Part shown: piece by piece, positions 1-4,730 of the stretch | Layout of the letters: each line of letters starts with the position of its first letter | Position numbering within the stretch: position 1 is the stretch's first letter | Assembly (NCBI GenBank): GCA_041574955.1 | Contig: JBFGNS010000213.1 | Location: forward strand, 1-6,045 | Length of the DNA: 6,045 nt | Direction: 5' to 3' | Source: CALZJC01 sp041574955 | Lineage (GTDB): Bacteria > Acidobacteriota > Thermoanaerobaculia > Multivoradales > JAHEKO01 | The notes under the pieces: generated by a model | Databases searched by the model: none | What the model saw: the letters and a program-made list of their open reading frames with translations, nothing else | What the model was told of the DNA's origin: nothing | Translations under genes and position numbers: made by a program

Positions 1-174
1 ACCGCCCCCAAGCCCCCGACCTTCGAAGCCAGTGCGGCTCCCGGGCCGCCGCCGGAGGGTGCGCCAGCCGGTTCGGGGCCCGGGGCGGAGCGACATCACC
101 CTCACCCTTGGAGCGCAGCCCCGGGACCCCGACCGGCCAGCGCACCCGGCCCGAAGCCACCGCCCCCAAGCCCC
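1..174. repeat. 16-bp direct repeat, copies at 1-16 and 159-174
   Basis: The sequence ACCGCCCCCAAGCCCC occurs identically at 1-16 and 159-174, 158 bp apart. The second copy is preceded by GAAGCC, which also occurs at 25-30. The two copies lie in different reading frames (positions 1 and 159 differ by 158, not a multiple of 3). Both would read TAPKP only if a frame change lay between them. It may be a remnant of a Pro-rich coding repeat or chance similarity in C-rich DNA. Confidence 0.45.
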
Positions 175-189
175 TAAAGCCCTCCCCTG
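1..189. other. Pro/Ala-rich GC-rich stretch upstream of the promoter; possible tail of an upstream gene
   Basis: No gene can be firmly supported here. Reading frame 1 on the plus strand is open from the window edge to a TAA at 175-177 and would give a 58-residue Pro/Ala/Gly-rich tail beginning TAPKPPTFEA and ending PPPPSP. This could be the C-terminus of a gene starting outside the window. The other two plus-strand frames are also open across most of the stretch, as expected in such GC-rich DNA, so the frame cannot be decided. A minus-strand reading starting near 95 and running off the left edge is also open but Arg/Gly-rich and unconvincing. A 16-bp sequence occurs at both ends of the stretch (separate entry). 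Confidence 0.25.
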
Positions 190-218
190 TTGGCAGACTC
201 CCCGATCCCGGCTATATT
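190..218 (+). promoter_or_regulatory. Predicted sigma-70-type promoter for the transketolase operon
   Basis: The -35 element TTGGCA (190-195) and -10 element TATATT (213-218) each match the housekeeping consensus at five of six positions and are separated by exactly 17 nt. The A/T-rich -10 stands out in a region that is otherwise almost all G and C. Transcription would start near 225, leaving a leader of about 33 nt before the GTG start at 258. Consensus and spacing are seen directly; activity is inferred. Confidence 0.6.
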
Positions 219-223
219 CGGCC

Positions 224-237
224 CGCGCCCTGGCGCG
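224..237. promoter_or_regulatory. GC palindrome at the predicted transcription start of transketolase
   Basis: CGCGCC-CT-GGCGCG forms an inverted repeat with two 6-bp arms and a 2-nt centre. It sits at the predicted transcription start, just after the -10 box. It could be an operator half-site pair or a short hairpin at the 5' end of the mRNA. It may also be incidental in GC-rich DNA. Confidence 0.3.
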
Positions 238-257
238 CCCCCTTTTAGAGACGCTTC

Positions 258-2330
258 GTGGCCGACTCCCCCGTCAAGAGTCCCGTCAAGAGTCCGGCGA
301 AGGCGCCCGCCGCGGGCCGAGCGAAGCGGGCCGAGGGCGATGTCGACCGCACCGCCATCGACACCATTCGCTTCCTGGCGGTGGACATGGTCGAGGCGGC
401 CAAATCGGGCCACCCCGGAGCGCCGATGGGACAGGCGCCGATGGGCTATCTACTGTGGTCGCGCTACCTGCGCTTCGACCCGACGCGGCCGGACTGGCCG
501 GACCGCGACCGGTTCGTGCTGTCCTGCGGCCACGCCTCGGCGCTGCTCTACGCGCTGCTCCATCTGGCCGGCTACGACCTGCCGATCCACGAGCTGCACA
601 ACTTCCGGCAGCTCGGCTGGCGCACCCCCGGCCACCCCGAGTTCCGGCTGACGCCGGGGGTCGAGACCACCACCGGCCCGCTGGGCCAGGGGCTGGCCAA
701 CGCGGTCGGCATGGCGATCGCCCAGCGCATGCTGGCGGCGCGCTTCAACCGCGACGGCTTCCCGCTGTTCGACCACCGCGTCTGGGTGTTCGCCAGCGAC
801 GGCGACATGATGGAAGGGGTCGCCTCGGAGGCCTCGTCGCTGGCCGGCCACCTGGCGCTCGACCGGCTGACGGTGTTCTACGACGACAACAGCATCTCGA
901 TCGACGGCCCGACCTCGCTGGCGTTCAGCGAGGACGTCGGCCGGCGGTACGAGGCGTACGGCTGGCACGTCCAGCGGGTCGAGGACGGCAACGACCTCGA
1001 GGCGCTGGCGGCGGCGGTGGACGCCGCCACCGCCGAGACCGGACGCCCGTCGCTGATCGCGGTGCGCACCCACATCGGCTACGGCAGCCCGGCCAAGCAG
1101 GACACCGCCGCCGCCCACGGCGCGCCGCTGGGCGCCGACGAGGTGGCGGCCACCAAGGCCAACCTGGGCTGGCCGGCCGAGCCGACCTTCCACGTGCCCG
1201 ACGAGGCGCGCCAGGCGTTCGCGCCGGCGGCGCGGCGCGGCGCCAAGCTGGCGGACGCCTGGTTCGAGCTGCTGGCGGCCTACCGCGAGGCGCATCCCAA
1301 GCCGGCGGCCGAGCTAGAGCGCCGGCTGGCCGGCCGGCTGCCCGAGCGCTGGCAGCGCCGGCTGCCGCGCTTCGCGCCGGCCGACGGACCGCTCGCCACG
1401 CGCCAGGCGTCGGGCAAGGTGATCGAGTCGATCGCCGGCAGCCTGCCCGAGCTGGTGGGCGGCTCGGCCGACCTCACCGGCTCGAACAACACCTACCAGA
1501 AGGGGCGCGGCGACTTCTCGGCCGCCGACCCGGCGGGCAAGAACTTCTACTTCGGGGTGCGCGAGCACGCCATGGGCTCGGCGCTCAACGGAATGGCGCT
1601 GTCCGGGCTGCTCAGGCCGTACGGCGGCACCTTCCTGATCTTTTCCGACTACATGCGCCCGGCGGTGCGGCTGGCGGCGCTGATGGAGCTGCCGATCGTC
1701 TACGTCTTCACCCACGACTCGATCTTCCTGGGCGAGGACGGTCCGACCCATCAGCCGGTGAGCCAACTGCTGGCGCTGCGCGCCATCCCGGGGCTGACCG
1801 TGCTGCGGCCGGCCGACGCCAACGAGACGGCGGTCGCGTGGCGGGTAGCGCTCGAGAACCACGAGGGGCCGACCGCCCTCTGCCTGACGCGCCAGAAGCT
1901 GCCGATCCTCGAGGAGACCGCCGCCCACGCCGGCGCCGGGCTGCCGCGCGGCGGCTACGTGCTGGCGGAGCCACAGATGGGTGGGCCGCGGGCGCTGCTG
2001 GTGGGCACCGGCTCGGAGGTGTCGCTAGCGCTGGCGGCGCACCGCAAGCTGGCCGAGCTGCGCATCCCGACTCGCGTCGTCAGCCTGCCCTCGTGGGAGC
2101 TGTTCGACGCCCAGGAGCAAGCCTACCGCGACAGGGTGCTGCCGCCGGGCGTGCCCAAGCGGCTGGCGATCGAGGCCGGCACTCCGCTCGGCTGGGAGCG
2201 CTACGTCGGACCGGAGGGTCGCGTGCTCGGCGTCGAGGGCTTCGGCGCCTCGGCACCGGCGGCCGACCTGGCCGAGGAGTACGGCTTCACCGTCGACGAG
2301 GTGGTGCGGCGGGTGCGGGAGATGATCTGA
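258..2330 (+). CDS. tkt: Transketolase
   Basis: Thiamine diphosphate (ThDP)-dependent enzyme moving two-carbon ketol units between sugar phosphates in the non-oxidative pentose phosphate pathway; cytosolic, normally a homodimer. The 690 residues span all three transketolase domains and align by eye with E. coli TktA (663 aa). Visible landmarks are GHPGAPMG (His52), the SCGHAS motif (His92), GVETTTGPLGQG (135-145), the ThDP/Mg motif DGDMMEG (181-187) with YDDN (Asn211), HGAPLG (His287), GGSADL (401-406), the ThDP-activating glutamate in FGVREH (Glu436), and FTHDSIFLGEDGPTHQP (His487 onward) in the pyrimidine domain. The GTG at 258 is the only reasonable start: an in-frame TAG lies at 246-248 and the next start codon in frame (GTG, codon 42) would remove part of the cofactor domain. 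The Shine-Dalgarno is weak (AGAGA, 247-251). About 30 N-terminal residues are an extra Lys/Pro/Ala-rich tail. A nearly consensus promoter precedes the gene; a membrane protein gene follows after 2 nt. Confidence 0.97.
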   Translation: MADSPVKSPVKSPAKAPAAGRAKRAEGDVDRTAIDTIRFLAVDMVEAAKSGHPGAPMGQAPMGYLLWSRYLRFDPTRPDWPDRDRFVLSCGHASALLYALLHLAGYDLPIHELHNFRQLGWRTPGHPEFRLTPGVETTTGPLGQGLANAVGMAIAQRMLAARFNRDGFPLFDHRVWVFASDGDMMEGVASEASSLAGHLALDRLTVFYDDNSISIDGPTSLAFSEDVGRRYEAYGWHVQRVEDGNDLEALAAAVDAATAETGRPSLIAVRTHIGYGSPAKQDTAAAHGAPLGADEVAATKANLGWPAEPTFHVPDEARQAFAPAARRGAKLADAWFELLAAYREAHPKPAAELERRLAGRLPERWQRRLPRFAPADGPLATRQASGKVIESIAGSLPELVGGSADLTGSNNTYQKGRGDFSAADPAGKNFYFGVREHAMGSALNGMALSGLLRPYGGTFLIFSDYMRPAVRLAALMELPIVYVFTHDSIFLGEDGPTHQPVSQLLALRAIPGLTVLRPADANETAVAWRVALENHEGPTALCLTRQKLPILEETAAHAGAGLPRGGYVLAEPQMGGPRALLVGTGSEVSLALAAHRKLAELRIPTRVVSLPSWELFDAQEQAYRDRVLPPGVPKRLAIEAGTPLGWERYVGPEGRVLGVEGFGASAPAADLAEEYGFTVDEVVRRVREMI
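270..293 (+). repeat. 12-bp perfect tandem repeat in the transketolase N-terminus
   Basis: The unit CCCGTCAAGAGT occurs twice in tandem (270-281, 282-293), followed by a degenerate third copy (CCGGCGAAGGCG, 294-305). In frame it encodes PVKS-PVKS-PAKA, a Lys/Pro-rich extension ahead of the first conserved helix of transketolase. As the unit is a multiple of three, slippage would change tail length without breaking the frame. Confidence 0.8.
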
Positions 2331-2332
2331 CG

Positions 2333-2902
2333 ATGTCACAGCCCAACCGGCAGCGGCTCACCACCGGCCTGGTGCTGGTGCTCCTGGGGCTAGGCTTCTT
2401 CCTGCTGCAGCGGGTCGAGGGGCTGGGCGACGAGGTGGTGCTGCTCCTGATCGGCGCGGCGTTCCTGATCGGCTACTTCTTCCAGCGCTCCTACGGCCTG
2501 CTCATCCCGGGCTGCATCCTGATCGGCCTGGGAGCCGGCGGCATGATCAACGAGGACCGGCTGTGGTGGGCGGACGCCGGCTGGCAGCTCGGCCTGGGAG
2601 CCGGCTTCCTGGCCATCTATGCGATCGACCGGCTCTACCGCGGCCGCACCCCGTGGTGGCCGCTCATTCCAGGGGCCGTCCTGGTTCTCGTCGGCCTCGC
2701 GCGCACCGGCCCGATCTTCAAGTTCCTCCTCCGCAACTGGCCGCTGCTGCTGGTCGCGGTAGGCATCCTGATCCTGATCGGCGCCTTTCGCCAGCGGCGC
2801 GACGAACCGGCGGCCGTGGCCGCACCGGCGCCCGCCCGGCCTGCCGGCGGGTCCTCGGACGAGCCCCCCACCGAGCCACCCGTCGAGCCGCGGGTCGAGT
2901 AG
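2333..2902 (+). CDS. Small multi-pass membrane protein (LiaF/DUF5668-like transmembrane region)
   Basis: A 189-residue integral membrane protein of unknown function. Hydrophobic segments lie at roughly 11-26, 34-50, 54-71, 84-99, 108-123 and 134-152, giving up to six short membrane passes. A soluble Pro/Glu/Ala-rich tail follows (about 155-189). The short glycine-rich helices and the recurring pattern LIPGxxLIxxG (57-67, 111-121, with a degenerate third copy at 136-150) resemble the LiaI/LiaF-like or DUF5668 membrane region found in cell-envelope stress proteins. That match is from memory of the family pattern, not a search. No signal-peptide cleavage site or soluble domain is obvious. The ATG lies 2 nt after the transketolase TGA, with a distant Shine-Dalgarno-like GGGAG (2317-2321), which suggests translational coupling. 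The reading frame remains open far upstream through transketolase, but that part is a shadow; the hydrophobic protein starts at this ATG. Confidence 0.8.
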   Translation: MSQPNRQRLTTGLVLVLLGLGFFLLQRVEGLGDEVVLLLIGAAFLIGYFFQRSYGLLIPGCILIGLGAGGMINEDRLWWADAGWQLGLGAGFLAIYAIDRLYRGRTPWWPLIPGAVLVLVGLARTGPIFKFLLRNWPLLLVAVGILILIGAFRQRRDEPAAVAAPAPARPAGGSSDEPPTEPPVEPRVE

Positions 2903-2939
2903 CGCCCCTCGAACGACCCCGACCGCGGCTGCCGGCGGG

Positions 2940-2959
2940 GCCGGGAGCGGCGCCCCGGC
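2940..2959. terminator. GC-rich hairpin between convergent genes, possible bidirectional terminator
   Basis: GCCGGG (2940-2945) pairs perfectly with CCCGGC (2954-2959) around an 8-nt loop, in the 57-bp gap between the ends of the plus-strand membrane protein gene and the minus-strand YbjN-like gene. A second, imperfect stem (CCCCG 2917-2921 with CGGGG 2936-2940) overlaps it. Neither has a T-run, so this is not a classical intrinsic terminator. The position between two convergent stops is the main support. Confidence 0.3.
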
Positions 2960-3394
2960 TCAGAACGTGTCCTGGCCGTGCTTGCGCTCGTACATGTCGG
3001 CCGCGATCGCCACCGCCCACGCCGTGGACCCCAGCTCGGCGGGATCGAGCGTCTCCAGCAGGTGGTCGTAGCTCGCAACGACCATCGTCTGCTTCTCGGT
3101 CTGCCAGATCCCGTAGCGGGCGAAGTGCAGGTTCTCGTTCGCGGTCAGAAGCTCCACCGCCATCTCCCGGGTGAGTCTCTCGATCAGCCCCCGCTTGAGA
3201 ATGACGCACGGCGAGAAGATGGTGATCATCTTCCGGTCTTTCGACGAGGTGTCCCGTACCAGGACGAGCTGCGTGCGGTCGCCATCCAGCTGGAAGCCCA
3301 TCTCGAAGGTCTTCATCTCCTCGTTGATCCGGCCCTTGAGGCCCGCCAGGGTGGCGATCTCCTGTACTCGCTTCAGGGTGGCGCGCTTGGACAT
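2960..3394 (-). CDS. YbjN/CesT-fold-like small protein
   Basis: A 144-residue soluble protein. The predicted order is an N-terminal helix (about 5-18), paired strands (29-48 and 55-63), a helix with the pattern LTREMAVELLTANENLHFAR (74-93), another strand (KQTMVVASYD, 101-110), and a closing segment DPAELGSTAWAVAIAADMYE (117-136). The pattern helix, small-domain sheet, LLxxNxxLxFARxGI, then a Asp-Pro-x-Glu-Leu helix resembles YbjN and type III secretion chaperone folds, which bind peptides or partner proteins. This is a fold-level guess, not a confirmed family hit. There is no signal peptide or membrane segment. It is the second gene of a minus-strand pair, starting 11 nt after the stop of the M48-TerB peptidase gene, with a strong Shine-Dalgarno between them. 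A role as partner or adaptor of that peptidase is inferred from this coupling. Alternatively it may be an unrelated small regulator. Confidence 0.75.
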   Translation of the reverse strand: MSKRATLKRVQEIATLAGLKGRINEEMKTFEMGFQLDGDRTQLVLVRDTSSKDRKMITIFSPCVILKRGLIERLTREMAVELLTANENLHFARYGIWQTEKQTMVVASYDHLLETLDPAELGSTAWAVAIAADMYERKHGQDTF

Positions 3395-3399
3395 AGCTG

Positions 3400-3405
3400 C
3401 TCCTC
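3400..3405 (-). promoter_or_regulatory. Strong ribosome binding site of the YbjN-like gene
   Basis: On the minus strand, GAGGAG follows directly after the TAA stop of the peptidase gene, with a 5-nt spacer before the ATG of the next gene. This fixes the start at 3394 and is the clearest Shine-Dalgarno in the window. Ribosomes ending the upstream gene would terminate on top of it. Confidence 0.8.
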
Positions 3406-4593
3406 TTAGTTCTGTTCGAGGTAGTTCGAGACCAACAGGTCGCAGGCCCCGGGTGAGATGCCGAGGACCTCGGCGAGCTTGTACAGGTGACCGGTCTCCT
3501 GGTCGTCGATCTGGCCGTCGGCCGCCGCCACGTCGATCAGCCCCTGCATGATCCGGTGCAGCTCGACCGCGGTCAGCTTGGCGCGCCTCTCCTCCTTGGC
3601 GGCGCGGAACCTCTCCAGGCAGCTGTCGGGCTCGAACTCCGGCGTCGAGGTGAGCCGCCCGACGTCGAGCCCCGACGGCGCGACGCTCTGCAGCCGCTCC
3701 ACCTCGGCGGCGTCGAGCCGGCCGTCGGCGAGCGCGATGAACAGACCGCCCCAGAAAAAGAAGCGCGCCAGCAGGGGGTCCTCGATGCCGTCGACCGAGC
3801 CCTCCATCGGGTCCATCAGCGCCAGCAGCCGGGCGACCTCCTCATCCACCTCGCCGGGCTGGTCGCGCCCGTCCCAGAACAGGATCATCGCCTTCATCCT
3901 GAGCGTCGGGAACGGATGGCTGAGCTGCCAGTGGTCCCTCTGGCCTTCGGTCAGCACCTCGTCGACGAGCTGCTCCCACTGGGCCGCGAAATCACCCGGC
4001 TGAACGCCGCCGCCGGGCAGCTCCAGGCCCGACTGCGACTTGAACAGGGCGTTCGCCGCCACCCCGAGCGACTCGCAGCTGACCAGACCCGCCCGGTCCG
4101 CCGAGATCTCGGCGGCGCGCTGCCAGGCGCGCAAGGTCATGCTGAGCCGCGGCGAGAAGCGCTCCTCCTTGAGCAGGTGATCGACCGGCACCTCGAGGTG
4201 GCCATAGACGGCATGACCGAGCTCGTGACCGATGACGAACTCGAGCTCGGCCGGTGTCAGCAGGTTGACCGCACCGCTGCTCAGCACCACGATGGTGCGG
4301 CTGACCCCCTTGGCCACGAAGGCGTTGACCGCGCCGTCGTTGTGGACGTACGCCTCCAACCCGCCGCTCAGCTCGAAACGCTCCGTCAACCGCTGGAACG
4401 AATCGGCCAGGTGCGGCATCAACCCGACGCTGACCCGAACCGAGTGGCTGAGCAGCCGGCAGCGCAGGGCGTTGCGGCGCCGTAGCGCCTTGGAGCTGGC
4501 CAGCGGGCCGGCCAGGTCGGCGTCGCCGCGAGCCGCCTCGAGCAGCTCGGTGTCGCCGCGGAAGCGAACGGCTTCAATCGCTTGGGCGTTCAT
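3406..4593 (-). CDS. M48-family zinc metallopeptidase fused to a TerB-like domain
   Basis: A 395-residue predicted soluble metalloprotease. The N-terminal half carries the M48 signature: the zinc-binding HELGH at 123-127 within FVIGHELGHAVYGH, the third-ligand motif ExxAD (Glu162, Asp166) in AAEISADRAGL, and the downstream SHPFPTLRMKAM (225-236), which matches the conserved His-Pro and Arg of M48 enzymes. Catalytic residues look intact. Unlike HtpX it has no membrane helices and no signal peptide, so it probably acts in the cytosol. The C-terminal part (about 270-392) resembles TerB, with two acidic DGxxDxxE motifs, ADGRLDAAE (289-297) and ADGQIDDQE (358-366), each in a helical pair. TerB domains are associated with tellurite and other stress responses and are thought to bind metal or membranes. 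Zinc and peptidase chemistry are established for M48; substrate is unknown. The ATG at 4593 has no clear Shine-Dalgarno; a palindrome lies 7 nt upstream. The YbjN-like gene follows 11 nt downstream. Confidence 0.88.
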   Translation of the reverse strand: MNAQAIEAVRFRGDTELLEAARGDADLAGPLASSKALRRRNALRCRLLSHSVRVSVGLMPHLADSFQRLTERFELSGGLEAYVHNDGAVNAFVAKGVSRTIVVLSSGAVNLLTPAELEFVIGHELGHAVYGHLEVPVDHLLKEERFSPRLSMTLRAWQRAAEISADRAGLVSCESLGVAANALFKSQSGLELPGGGVQPGDFAAQWEQLVDEVLTEGQRDHWQLSHPFPTLRMKAMILFWDGRDQPGEVDEEVARLLALMDPMEGSVDGIEDPLLARFFFWGGLFIALADGRLDAAEVERLQSVAPSGLDVGRLTSTPEFEPDSCLERFRAAKEERRAKLTAVELHRIMQGLIDVAAADGQIDDQETGHLYKLAEVLGISPGACDLLVSNYLEQN

Positions 4594-4730
4594 GCACTGA
4601 GCCGATCCCGGATCGGCCCGACGGCCTGCGGCACAGCGACGACCCGGAAAGTCACCACCAGGGATTTCTGCAAGCGTAGCACGCGGCAGCCGTGCCGGCG
4701 AACGAGGCCGTGATACCTTGCCGGCCGCCG
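4594..4730. other. Divergent intergenic region between the peptidase gene and gltX
   Basis: These 137 bp must hold the promoters for the minus-strand peptidase operon and plus-strand gltX. I could not find a convincing -35/-10 pair for either. TGATACCTT at 4711-4719 is a weak -10 candidate for gltX but would leave almost no leader. A 5-bp stem (CGGCA 4684-4688 with TGCCG 4693-4697) and the palindrome at 4601-4617 are the only structures seen. No small ORF or RNA gene is supported. Confidence 0.5.
4601..4617. promoter_or_regulatory. 17-bp palindrome next to the peptidase start codon
   Basis: GCCGATCC-C-GGATCGGC is a perfect inverted repeat with 8-bp arms and a single central base. It starts 7 nt upstream of the peptidase ATG on the minus strand, where a Shine-Dalgarno would be expected and none is present. 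It could be an operator for a dimeric repressor acting on the peptidase operon, or form an mRNA hairpin controlling initiation. Confidence 0.45.

Noticed and set aside
450..1928. Minus-strand open frames (450-1295 and 1314-1928) opposite transketolase
   Set aside because: Arg/Gln/Val/Gly-rich mirror translations of a strongly GC3-biased gene, with no domain pattern or ribosome binding site.
32..2332. Long plus-strand open frame overlapping transketolase, continuing into the membrane protein
   Set aside because: Its translation over this span is Arg/Gly/Ala/Pro-rich with no recognisable motif, while the transketolase frame carries every family motif. Only the part from the ATG at 2333 is a believable protein.
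2563..3209. Overlapping open frames on both strands across the convergent junction
   Set aside because: Low-complexity Arg/Pro/Ser-rich products that cross the ends of two well-supported genes; explained by GC bias.
3487..4485. 332-codon plus-strand open frame opposite the peptidase gene
   Set aside because: Composition is typical of an antisense shadow (Arg/Leu/Gln/Pro/His-rich), whereas the minus strand encodes intact M48 and TerB motifs.
4711..4719. Possible -10 box (TGATACCTT) for gltX
   Set aside because: Poor match to consensus, no matching -35 at the right distance, and only about 12 nt from the start codon, so not annotated as a promoter.
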